Position numbers and translations under genes: made by a program. The notes under the pieces are model-generated. The model was not told where the DNA came from and did no database searches. It worked only from the letters and a program-made list of their open reading frames with translations. DNA of 64,000 nucleotides from Datura wrightii (Eukaryota; Streptophyta; Magnoliopsida; Solanales; Solanaceae), in the NCBI GenBank assembly GCA_035772735.1, contig JASDFA010000003.1, positions 155,013,001 to 155,077,000 on the forward strand. Direction: 5' to 3'. Positions 20,519-30,580 of the stretch are shown in pieces. How positions within the stretch are numbered: the first letter of the stretch is position 1; every line of letters starts with the position of its first letter.

Positions 20519-22321
20519 ATGTCAGACCAGCGCCATCCCGTCACAGGTCGGAGCTTAGACATTGCAGCAGGGGAAGGCACCAGCAGGATGCCTCCCCCTC
20601 ATTTGGAGACAGCCCAATCAGAGGGCCCTACAGAGGCTTCATCTCAGCCTCCTCAGCAGTCTCCACCACGTCAGGAGCCGTTTGGAGCGACAGTATCTTC
20701 AGCAGTCCCTATACCGATACCTTCCGATCAGGAAGTTAGGAGTGTTGTAGTTATGATAGCACAGGTGATGGCTGCTCAGCGGCAGCAAATGCCATCCACA
20801 GTTGCAGAAGCATCAGGAGGGCCCGGTAGTTCGAGGGTCCGAGAGTTCTTAGCCCTGAATCCCCCACAGTTCACGGGCACGGATCGCATCGAGGACCCCC
20901 AGGATTTTCTGGATCAGATGCAGAGAATCTTCAGGGTTATGCATGCTACACCTACTGAGTCAGTTGAATTGGCCGCATTTCGGTTGCGAGATATTGCGGT
21001 GTTATGGTATGAAAGCTGGGAGAGGTCCCGAGGGAGAGATATTCCCCCTCCCACCTGGTCCAGCTTTTCAGGAGCCTTTCTGGATCACTATTTGCCGCGG
21101 GAGATTCGACAGGCCCGGGTAGACCAGTTCCTACATCTGGAACAGGGGGCCATGAGTGTTCGGGAATATTCCTTGGGGTTTGACTCCTTGGCTCGATATG
21201 CACCGGCTTGCGTGGATACCATGGCATCCAGAGTGCACCGTTTTATTATGGGGTTGAACCCAGAGTATGTCGAGACTTGTATCACGGCCACACTGCGAGA
21301 AGATATGGATATTTCCCGAATCCAGGCATTTGCCCAGAATATTGAGGGCATCAGACAGCGACATCGGGAAATCAGAAGGGTTAATCAGGAGCAGCGTCGC
21401 CGGGATAGACCAGCTGAGTTACAAGGAGAGGCCCGGGGAGGACCCAGGCCACGATTGTCAGACAGGCCGCCCAGGCCCCCGCCTCCGCCACAGTCACAGG
21501 GAGGTAGATCCAACCGCAGGGGGCAGTCAGAGGCTGGTAGAGGTTCGCAGACGGCAGACTCACCGTCACAAAGAAAGGCGGAGCAGAGTAGGTATACCCT
21601 ACCACTTTGTCCTATATGCAGTCGACGCCATTCTGGAGCATGCAGGTATGGTTCCACCGCATGTTATATTTGTGGCCAAGAAGGCCATTTGATGAGAGAT
21701 TGCCCAGCCAGAGGTCGTGAGGACCGGGACAGACAGGATAGGGCATCAACAGGAACACGAGCTACAGCATCCTCGACTGGGCGCAGGCCCCCAGTTTCAG
21801 CAGGCAGGGGTCGGGGCAGATCAGGGACCTCTAGTACAGGTGCGGGTCCAAGCCGCACATATGCCTTACTAGGGAGGCAAGATTCAGAGGCATCGCCTGA
21901 TGTTGTGACAGGTATGCTAACTATCTGCTCACACCCTGCTTATGTGCTAATTGATCCAGGGTCTACTTTGTCCTATATTAGTCCATTTGTGGCACGGAAG
22001 TTTAGTATTGTACCAGAATCATTACAGCAGCCCTTCTTAGTATCTACGCCCGTCGGTGACTCTATCACAGCTAGCCGAATTTACCGCGGGTGTACAGTAG
22101 AGGTTGCTGATCGTCAGACCATAGTAGATCTGGTCGAGTTAGAGATGATAGATTTCGATGCCATAATGGGTATGGACTGGTTAGTACCATGTTTTGCTAA
22201 TGTTGAATGTTGGACCAAAACGGTCCGATTCCACTTCCCGGGGGAGGCAGTACGGGAATGGAAGGGCAGCACCGTGACGCCAAAAGGTAGGTTTATTTCC
22301 ACCTTCGGGCGAGAAAGTTGA
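20519..22321 (+). CDS. gag: Tekay-A Gag with aspartic protease
   Basis: Six hundred residues from ATG at 20519 (MSDQRHPVTGR). The frame is open from 20375, but the upstream residues are leader sequence and this start gives a usual Tekay N-terminus. Gag forms the virus-like particle in the cytoplasm. A low-complexity N-terminus is followed by the retrotransposon gag domain (residues about 120-230, with LRDIAVLWYES and FLDHYLPREIR), an Arg/Pro-rich linker, a CCHC zinc knuckle (C382, C385, H390, C395) that binds RNA, and protease with the active site DPGST at D479, as typical in this clade. The frame stops at 22321 just after the conserved WKGSTVTPKGRFIS segment, where relatives continue straight into RT. 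In Tekay-C (50121-50402) the same junction reads through in a single frame, so the stop here comes from a one-base frameshift. Confidence 0.92.
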   Translation: MSDQRHPVTGRSLDIAAGEGTSRMPPPHLETAQSEGPTEASSQPPQQSPPRQEPFGATVSSAVPIPIPSDQEVRSVVVMIAQVMAAQRQQMPSTVAEASGGPGSSRVREFLALNPPQFTGTDRIEDPQDFLDQMQRIFRVMHATPTESVELAAFRLRDIAVLWYESWERSRGRDIPPPTWSSFSGAFLDHYLPREIRQARVDQFLHLEQGAMSVREYSLGFDSLARYAPACVDTMASRVHRFIMGLNPEYVETCITATLREDMDISRIQAFAQNIEGIRQRHREIRRVNQEQRRRDRPAELQGEARGGPRPRLSDRPPRPPPPPQSQGGRSNRRGQSEAGRGSQTADSPSQRKAEQSRYTLPLCPICSRRHSGACRYGSTACYICGQEGHLMRDCPARGREDRDRQDRASTGTRATASSTGRRPPVSAGRGRGRSGTSSTGAGPSRTYALLGRQDSEASPDVVTGMLTICSHPAYVLIDPGSTLSYISPFVARKFSIVPESLQQPFLVSTPVGDSITASRIYRGCTVEVADRQTIVDLVELEMIDFDAIMGMDWLVPCFANVECWTKTVRFHFPGEAVREWKGSTVTPKGRFISTFGRES

Positions 22322-25302
22322 TATCTAAGGGATGTATTTACCATCTTGTCAGAGTTCAGGATGTCCAAGCAGAATCTCCGACACTCCAGTCTGTCCCAGT
22401 GGTAAATGAATTCCCAGATGTATTTCCTGATGAGTTACCTGGTATTCCCCCAGAAAGGGAAATAGACTTCGCTATTGACTTGCTACCAGGCACTCAGCCA
22501 ATATCAATACCTCCTTATCGTATGGCTCCTGCAGAACTCAGAGAATTAAAGGAGCAGTTGAAAGACTTGTTAGATAAAGGTTTTATCAGGCCGAGTACTT
22601 CCCCGTGGGGTGCACCAGTCTTGTTCGTGAGAAAGAAAGATGGCTCGCTCCGAATGTGCATAGATTATCGGCAATTAAACAAAGTTACAGTAAAGAACAA
22701 GTATCCGCTTCCCAGAATTGATGACTTATTTGATCAGTTACAGGGAGCCAGATACTTTTCTAAGATTGACTTGCGGTCCGGATATCACCAGGTCCGAGTA
22801 CGTGAGAGAGATATCCCTAAGACAGCATTCAGGACCCGATATGGACATTTTGAATTTTTGGTTATGTCCTTCGGACTATCAAATGCCCCAGCAGTTTTTA
22901 TGGACCTGATGAACAGTATTTTCAGACCCTTCCTGGACTTGTTCGTGATAGTATTCATTGATGATATTCTGGTGTATTCTCGCTCCGAAGCAGATCACCG
23001 AACTCATTTGCGGACAGTGCTCCAGATTCTCAGGGACCGCCAGTTGTACGTAAAATTTTCTAAGTGTGAATTCTGGCTTAACTCAGTAGCCTTTTTAGGG
23101 CATATTATCTCAGATACTGGTATACAGGTAGACAAACAGAAGATAGAAGCAGTTAAGTCATGGCCTAGGCCTACTACCCCGACTGAAGTTCGTAGCTTTT
23201 TGGGGTTGGCAGGATATTATCGGAGATTCGTTGAGGGATTCTCAACCATTGCAGCACCTTTAACTAAATTGACACAGAAAGCAGCAAAGTTTCAGTGGAC
23301 GGAGGCATGTGAGCAGAGTTTCCAGGAACTGAAAGATAGATTGACCTCCGCTCCCGTATTAGCACTGCCGAAAGGCACAGAAGGTTATTCAATCTATTGC
23401 GACGCGTCAGGTGTCGGATTGGGATGTGTGTTGATGCAGCATGGTAGAGTAATTGCATATGCTTCCAGACAGCTAAGGAAACACGAAAAGAATTACCCTA
23501 CCCATGACCTAGAATTGGCCGCAGTAATTCATGCCTTGAAGATGTGGAGGCATTATCTGTACGGAGTTCATGTTGATATTTACACAAATCATAAGAGCTT
23601 GCAATACATTTTCACTCAGAGGAAGTTGAATCTGCGGCAACGTCGCTGGTTAGAATTGTTGAAAGATTATGATGTGAACATCCTGTACCATCCAGGAAAA
23701 GCTAATGTTGTAGCAGATGCCCTGAGCCGTAAGTCAATGGGGAGTTTAGTGTATTTGCGACCTGAGAAGCAGAAGTTAGCCAAAGAAATCCATCAGTTAG
23801 CTGGTCTAGCTGTTCGAGTAATGGAAACAGAAAATAATGGGGCCGTAATTCAGAATTCTACAGTGTCATCATTGGTTGCAGAGGTAAAAGAACGACAGTA
23901 TGAGGATCCCGATTTAGTCCAGCTCAGAGATAGAGTTCAGAAGGGTAAGGAGCCAGATTTTCAGACAACCGAGAGTGATGTGCTACGCTGTAAGGGCCGC
24001 CTTTGTGTCCCGAATGTCTCAGGACTTCGCGGACAGATCATGCATGAGGTACACTACGCTCGCTATTCCCTTCATCCAGGGGCGACGAAAATGTACCATG
24101 ATATCAGAAACATCTATTGGTGGCCAGGTATGAAAGCTGAGATAGCCGAATTTGTATCTAGATGTTCTAATTGTCAGCAGGTAAAAGCCGAGCACCAGAA
24201 ACCGGGCGGTTTGACGCAAGAGATAACGGTACCTATGTGGAAATGGGAATCAATAAACATGGATTTTGTAACAGGGTTACCCCGTACTAGACGCAGAAAT
24301 GATTCCATTTGGGTAATAGTTGATAGGCTGACGAAATCAGCTCATTTCCTGCCAGTGAGGGCTACTTTCTCAGCTGAGGATTATGCCGAATTATATATCA
24401 GAGAAATAGTTAGGTTACATGGAGTGCCGGCATCTATCATTTCAGACAGAGGGGCACAGTTTACAGCTAGGTTCTGGCAGTCATTTCAGAAAGGTCTGGG
24501 GATGCAGATTAATCTGAGTACAGCATTCCATCCTCAGACAGACGGGCAAGCTGAACGTACAATTCAGACGCTCGAAGATATGCTACGAGCGTGTGTATTA
24601 GATTTTGGGGGTAGTTGGGATGAACATCTTTCGTTAATCGAATTTTCTTATAATAACAGCTACCATTCAGCTATCCAGATGGCGCCTTTCGAGGCATTAT
24701 ACGGGCGAAAGTGTAGATCGCCGGTGGGCTGGTTTGAGGTAGGAGAATCAGCATTAGTTGGCCCAGATATCGTTCGGCAGTCCGAAGAAAAGATAAAGCT
24801 TACCCGGGAACGTTTACTGACCGCTCAGAGTCGTCAGAAGTCATACGCAGATAGACGGCGCAGAAATCTAGAATTTTCGGTAAACGACTGGGTATATCTG
24901 AAAGTGTCCCCGATGAAAGGGGTAATGAGGTTTGGCAAGAAAGGCAAGCTTAGCCCAAGATTCATTAGGCCGTACCAAATTCGGCGAAGAATAGGCCGCG
25001 TGGCATATGAGTTAAACTTGCCTCCAGAATTAGCATCTGTTCATCCAGTATTCCACGTTTCCATGTTAAGAAAGTTCGTAGGGGACCCTTCTACAGTAGT
25101 TCCAGTCCAGGATGTTCAGGTTACAGAGGAGTTAGCCTATGAAGAGGTTCCCGTAGCTATCTTAGACAGACAGATTCGCAGGCTGAGAACTAAAGATGTT
25201 GCATCTGTCAAAGTTTTGTGGCGTAACAGAAATCGGGAAGAAATGACGTGGGAGGCTGAAGAAGACATGAAAATCAGATACCCTCACTTATTTCAGGCCT
25301 AG
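22318..25302 (+). pseudogene. pol: Tekay-A RT, RNase H, integrase, chromodomain
   Basis: Open for 995 codons in the -1 frame relative to gag, with no ATG at the start; the previous stop in this frame is at 22288-22290. I call it a pseudogene only because of that frame break. Numbered from 22318: RT with IDD at 214-216; RNase H with D362 and E399, but the third catalytic Asp of the family's TDHKSL motif is Asn (N424, 23587-23589); integrase with H579, H586, C616, C619 and the catalytic triad D649, D710, E746 (35 residues between the last two); and a chromodomain-like tail from about 945 ending RYPHLFQA. The tail is thought to direct integration to heterochromatin in chromoviruses (family knowledge). 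I see no slippery heptamer in the 22291-22318 overlap, which argues against programmed frameshifting. The integrase itself looks intact. Confidence 0.93.
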
Positions 25303-25568
25303 TCAGATGACAGGTATGTTCGTATCATTGCTTATACAGTACTTTATGGTTGTATGTTGTAAATGATAAAGAAAGAAGTGGTATTCAGTTGTCCAGTGGA
25401 TTGTAGAATATTGTGTGCAGTGCCTGTGTTGGACTTTTCTGCATTTCAGGGCATTGCGATAGTCCATATTACAGGGGAAACTCTGCCAAAATTTTCCCAG
25501 AAACTAGAGTGAACAGTTCTCTAGATAGCAGTATACATTCGGGGACGAATGTTCCTAAGGGGGGAGAA
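25303..25568 (+). other. Tekay-A 3' untranslated region and polypurine tract
   Basis: Holds no gene. It ends with CCTAAGGGGGGAGAA directly before the LTR TG at 25569; the purine run 25556-25568 would prime plus-strand DNA. The block CATTCGGGGACGAATGTT before it is also present in Tekay-B and Tekay-C. Confidence 0.88.
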
Positions 25569-28152
25569 TGTTATACCCCGTAGAATTCCCGGCACTTAGA
25601 CGACCTACTCGCACGTTGATTAAGCATATTTGAAAGTCATACGTGCTAGGGAAAGGCCCGGGAAAAGATCGGACGAGAAACCTGTCGAACCATCGCGGGA
25701 GGAGCCGAGGCAGAGCCCCTCCGCGATGGCAGCGTGTCACGGAGGGGAGGCCTCCGCGATGGCTCCGTGCCACGTTGCCATTGTCCCAGCCCAGGTATAT
25801 AAAGCCCTCACTTCGGGTTAAACTCATTGTTATCAGTTAATAATTTCCAGAAGCGTACTGAACAGAGGGAAAACGAAAGGAGGTTAAATATTTTCGTCCG
25901 ATTACGCTGCCAAACGCTGCCCAAACCCAAATTTATCCTAGATACCAAGGTATTTAGCAGCAGAGAGCATTTCTACGGAATTAGTTTCACGAAATACGGC
26001 CGACGAATCGGCGAGCCGCCGAACTAAAGTAAGTAGAATTGCTCCAAATTTATGTCTATGTGTTCCTAGCTGAGAAGTAAATATTTCTCCCTTCTGGGCC
26101 GCTGAAAAATAGCGAGTTTTTGACCGTCTTTTGATAAGCCTAAGTTTAGGCTATAAATTAAATCGAAAGTGACGTTGCCTTTTGAAATAACGTTGTATTT
26201 AGTATTGATTGACGTATTTATGAATGCAGTTGGGAGAAAACAGTAGAAGTACCGGCCGAGCCTCGTCCGACGGACGAATATCTAAAGATAAGGTATGTAA
26301 AGTTAAGTTTCCTCGGCAAGTTAAGTAGCATTGAAGCAGTATAGTAATTTACATACCAGTAGAATGTTCGGAAATCGATTATTGTGTTATTATGAATATG
26401 GGTGTAATATGAGCAGTTTTGGGTTGTAACGTGTACGATACCTATCTGTACGATATAGATTTGGGCGTAAGTGGTTAAGGTTGCCCAGTATATTCAGTAT
26501 GTGATGTAATATGCCCTGCCAAGATATTGTTGTGTTTAGCTGAAACCTCGCAACGTAGTACAGCATCAGTAAAGCATTCCAGATATAGAATAGTAACTGT
26601 ATATATAGTTTAGAAAGCATGTTAGAAATAGGAAATCATGTTAATACAGAAACCTAGTGAACAGCATAGCCTTCAGCAGAAACACCCGCTTGTATAGCCT
26701 TTGCCCCAGTATAGTTAGACAGGGAACTATATTCATATTTATACTTCCCTGTCACAGCATGTATCAGACATCTACAGATTGCTATTTTTAGCCCAGTACA
26801 TGATTTATATAATACCTTACGCCTATTAGTTTTGGCTTATGAGATATACAGACAGCATGACTAGTTGAGACCGTTGTATTGATTGGGGTTGGATTACCTA
26901 GCATCCCTGACCGCCCAGGGTTAATAGCTGTATCGACTCGTCCGCCAGAGGACGAGGATACGTCACTCTACGGAGTGATATGCCATCCCGCAAGGGGACG
27001 AAGATGGGATGCCAGTTTCCCCATATTGTGCCTTGGTCGGCCCCTATACACCCCCGTCGAGCGGGTACGCCCGGGGTGTTGATTTAGAGTCCTTCGGACT
27101 CAGGTACAGTTATAGTCAGGGGCTTAGCGAGCCCAAGTGCCTACCCAGGGACCGGCAGGATGCTTACAGCCACTATAGGAGATGGGATGACCGGGGTAGG
27201 GGCATAGATTCTGTGTTGATTGTACCTCCCGGCTTATGGGGGTCGGGTAAGGTTTGTATGTGCTGTGTTATGTTATGTATACTATGCCATGTTATATTAG
27301 ACGCGAGTGGGTTGGTAGTAGAATGATACGCTTCCAGGTATGATTCCTACTTCCTTCGGTATCAGTAAGAACAGGTGCGATCTACATCATCAGACAGTTA
27401 AGTTATTCCTCCTACTTCAGCTTCATCAGTCATATTATTGCTTTCAGATGTTATTTTCAGTTATAGTATTTCAGTTGCTTTACATACTCAGTACCAGTGG
27501 TACTGACGCCCAGTGGGGCGCTGCATTACTTACCTGCAGGTACTCCTAGACGAGCAGGTGATTCTACGTGACTCCCTGTCAGCGGTTGAGTATTCAGCTC
27601 CAGTCATCCGGAGGCTGAATTTCTGAGGTGTAGTTCAGTTTCTTTTGTTGTATATAGCATGGGTAGGTCGGGGCCCTGTCCCGATCAGTTCTATTACTAT
27701 TCCTAGAGGCTTGCAGTCTGTATATAGTCCATGTGGTCAGATGAGCCAGTCGAGTGGGGCCGTGCAGTTGTATAGTTGCCTTTACTCTTTCTTACTTCTG
27801 TGATGGTCGTGTGAGGCCATAGTTGTCAGTAGTGGTGACCTTGCCGGTCACGTAGCTTCTTTTTGTGCTTTTTGATTAAGCAGCAGATAACTAGACAGCA
27901 TGGTGGCCTTGTCGGCCCGTATAGGTTTCCCTGAGTTACTATATTTCTAGTTAGCTGCCAAGACAGGTACAGCAGGCGATAGGCCAATGGTCCGGGGGCT
28001 ATATTTACAGCCGTCATATCGCCCTTTGTTTCCAGAAATCTGAGTTAGAGCCAGCCAGGCGCCAGACGCGCCCAGGCTTAACAGTCTAGCAGGTCAGATC
28101 TTAGTAGGGCACCAGGTGCCAGTCGTACCCCCCCCCAAGGCGGGGTGTGACA
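25569..28152 (+). repeat. Tekay-A 3' LTR
   Basis: 2584 bp, nearly identical to 17716-20305; the largest difference is a shorter C run near the end (28127-28137). TATA box at 25796-25803. It ends GGTGTGACA at 28152, followed by the target duplication TGATA. Confidence 0.96.
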
Positions 28153-28157
28153 TGATA

Positions 28158-29132
28158 GTTGACAGATTGACTGAATCAGCTCATTTCCTGCCAGTGGAAA
28201 CTACTTTCTCGGCCAGATTATACGGAGTTGTATATCCGAGAAATAGTCAGGTTGCACGGAGTACCAGTACCCATTATTTCAGACAGAGGAGCATAATTTA
28301 CGGCTAGATTCTGGCAGTCGTTTCAGAAAGGTTTGGGAACGCAGATTAATTTGAGCACAGCATTCCACCCTCAGACGGATGGACAGGCGGAACGCACAAT
28401 TCAGACGCTCGAAGATATGTTGCGAGCGTGTGTGTTAGATTTTGGTGGTATCTGGGTTGAGCATTTGCCCCTAATTGAGTTTGCTTATAATAATAGCTAT
28501 CACTCAGCTATCCAGATGGCGTCTTTCGAGGCTTTATACGGGCGAAAATGCAGATCGCCGATTGGCTAGTTTGAAATAGGAAAATCAGCGTTGATTGGGC
28601 CAGACATTGTTTAGCAGTCAGAGGAGACGGTAAAACTTATCAGAGAACGCCTACTGACTGCACAGAGCCGCTAGAAGTCATATGCAGACGTGCGGTGCAG
28701 AAACTTGGAATTTGATGTGAATCATTGGGTATTTTTGAAAGTATCCCCAATGAAAGGGGTGATGAGATTCGGAAAGAAAGGTAAGCTCAGTCCAAGATTT
28801 GTTGGGCCTTATCAGATTCGTCGAAGAATAGGCCAAGTGGCAGATGAGTTGAACTTGCCCCAAAGTTAGAATCCGTTCATTCGGTCATGTATCCATGTTG
28901 AGGTAATGCATAGGAGACTCGTCCAGAGCAGTCCCAGTCCAGGATATCCGGGTTACAGAAGAGCTGGCCTACGAAGAGGTTCCAATAGCTATCCTAGACA
29001 GACAGATTCGCAGATTGAGAACTAAAGATATTGCGTCTGTCAAAGTATTGTGGCGTAACAGGAACCAAGAAAAGATGATGTGGGAAGCGGAGGAAGATAT
29101 GAAAGCTAGATATCCTCACTTATTCCAGGCCT
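28158..29132 (+). pseudogene. Tekay-B integrase C-terminal half
   Basis: Continues the integrase cut at 17715. It shows VDRLTESAHFLPVE, ISDRG followed by a stop at the place of AQF (near 28292), GQAERTIQTLEDM (near 28383), YGRKCRSPIG then TAG (near 28567), and a tail with RQIRRLRTKDIASVKVLWRN and RYPHLFQA near 29005-29131. At least three nonsense codons and a frame change near 28860 are present. The protein is close to Tekay-A, so the inserting and target elements belong to the same clade. Confidence 0.9.
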
Positions 29133-29406
29133 AGCTAGGCGACAGGTATGTCAATATCGTTACCTATGCAGTACCTTACAGTTGTTTATATATAAGTGAG
29201 AGAAATTGATGTTTAGCTATCAAATGAATCTTGTAGTATCGTGTGGAGTACCTGTATTGGACTTTTCTGTATTTCAAATTTTTTGGGGTAGTCCAGATTA
29301 CAGGGGAAACTCTGCCTAAATTTTCCTAAGAACAAGTTAAGCTAATTGAGTAGTCCTCTATATAGCAGTTTACATTCGAGGACGAATGTTCTTAAGGGGG
29401 GGAGAA
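29133..29406 (+). other. Tekay-B 3' untranslated region and polypurine tract
   Basis: Matches 25303-25568 of Tekay-A in layout. CATTCGAGGACGAATGTT is followed by CTTAAGGGGGGGAGAA, the PPT, which abuts the LTR at 29407. Confidence 0.88.
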
Positions 29407-30215
29407 TGTTACACCCCGTAAATTTTCGGCATATAGATGGCCTAATCGCGTGTTGGTTAAGAGTATTTGAAAACCATACATGCTAGAAAAAGGCCCGGGG
29501 AAAGATCGGACCAGCGCCAAGTCGGCGCGTCGCAAGGCAAAATGCGACTTATAAATCGCATTCCAAGAATGCGACTTATAAATCGCATTCCAGAAATTCG
29601 ATTTACAGTGTCTATTATATAAGCCCCTCCACTTCGGTTTTAAAGTTATAATTTCCAACTAAAATAGAGAGAAAATCGGAGAGGAAGAGGAACGAAGGTT
29701 TCTTGATAATTTTCTTTTGTTGTACAGTACGGGTAGATCGGGGCCCTGTCCCAATCATTTCTATTGTTATTCCTAGAGGCTTGCAGTCTATATATATTTC
29801 CCTGTGGTCAGTCGAGCCGGTCGTGTGAGGCCGTGCAGCTTGTTATAGTTATTTGTTATTTCTGTTCCTGTTGGCCATGTGTGGCCATAACCAGTCAGTA
29901 GTGGTGACCTTGCCGGTCACGTAATTATTTAGCGTGCCATTGTTAAGTTACAGAGAACTAGACAGCATGGTGGCCTTGCCGGCCCGCATAGGTTCCCTTG
30001 ACAGTAGTAGGTTTCTGGTTAGCTGTTTTTCAGGTACAGGTGGCTATAGGCCTGTTGGCCGGAGGCTGTGTTTACAGCCGTTATATAGCCCTTTGTTTCC
30101 AGGAATTTGAGTTAGAGTCAGCCAGGCACCAGATGTGCTTTGGCTCACCAGATAGCAGTCTAGGTCCTACTAGGGCACCAGGTGCCAGTCATACCCCCCA
30201 GGGCGGGGCGTGACA
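29407..30215 (+). repeat. Tekay-B 3' LTR with internal deletion
   Basis: Only 809 bp against 2661 bp in the 5' LTR. Sequence follows the 5' LTR to 29709 (equivalent to 12006) and then jumps to the equivalent of 13795, a loss of 1788 bp. The joint falls in TTT shared by both edges. The other difference is two palindromic repeat units in place of four. TATA box at 29616-29622. Confidence 0.93.
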
Positions 30216-30580
30216 ATTAATGCCATGCAAAGATTCACAAAGGTCATGCTTGTCGATTTTAACACACGCACATAAAAATTTTAGGAGGAAATATCACATT
30301 ATCAATTCTAACAATTTTAAAAATCCATGATATTGACTGCCTTAAGTTCACCTAATTTCCTTTCGACTGACACAAAAAAAACACAAAAACATAAAAACCT
30401 AAACGTGACGGTTCTACTAGATAAAGAACACCCGAGGAAAAAGATATCCGGCAATAAAAACCCTCGGGTTATGTTCAGCAAAAATACACAGGTATCCCTC
30501 CCCATCCCCATGAAAAGCATATATCATCCTCGACGCATTTATAAAAATAAAACATGGAAATAGGGAAATACCTGTGCAAC
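30216..30580 (-). other. Athila-1 3' noncoding region, right of Tekay-B
   Basis: Continues the region cut at 11640 after the ATTAA duplication; it is similar to 56785-57115 of Athila-2 (ATGCCATGCAAAGATTCACA against ATGCCATACAAAGATTCACA). No ORF of note. Confidence 0.8.

Larger units (their letters stand above)
17716..28152 (+). mobile_element. Tekay-A, nearly complete Ty3/gypsy chromovirus
   Basis: A 10,437-bp element with two LTRs (17716-20305 and 25569-28152), PBS (20310-20322), gag-protease (20519-22321), RT-RNase H-integrase-chromodomain (22318-25302) and a polypurine tract (25556-25568). The duplication TGATA flanks it (17711-17715 and 28153-28157). By eye I counted about 30 substitutions between the LTRs, near 1.2%, making it the youngest datable insertion in the window. 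A frameshift between protease and RT and a changed RNase H catalytic residue probably make this copy non-autonomous. Confidence 0.96.
11641..30215 (+). mobile_element. Tekay-B, chromovirus interrupted by Tekay-A
   Basis: It has a 5' LTR (11641-14301), PBS (14306-14318), strongly decayed gag-pol (14319-17715 joined to 28158-29132), PPT (29394-29406) and a shortened 3' LTR (29407-30215). The 5-bp duplication ATTAA flanks it (11636-11640 and 30216-30220). It sits in the 3' noncoding region of Athila-1. Without Tekay-A it is about 8.1 kb. Tekay-A entered its integrase gene, so Tekay-B is the older of the two. Confidence 0.93.

Noticed and set aside
30327..30563. ORFs of 60-100 codons on both strands between 30216 and 31100
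   Set aside because: Shadows of noncoding DNA and of the decayed ORF2 on the minus strand; no conservation in Athila-2.
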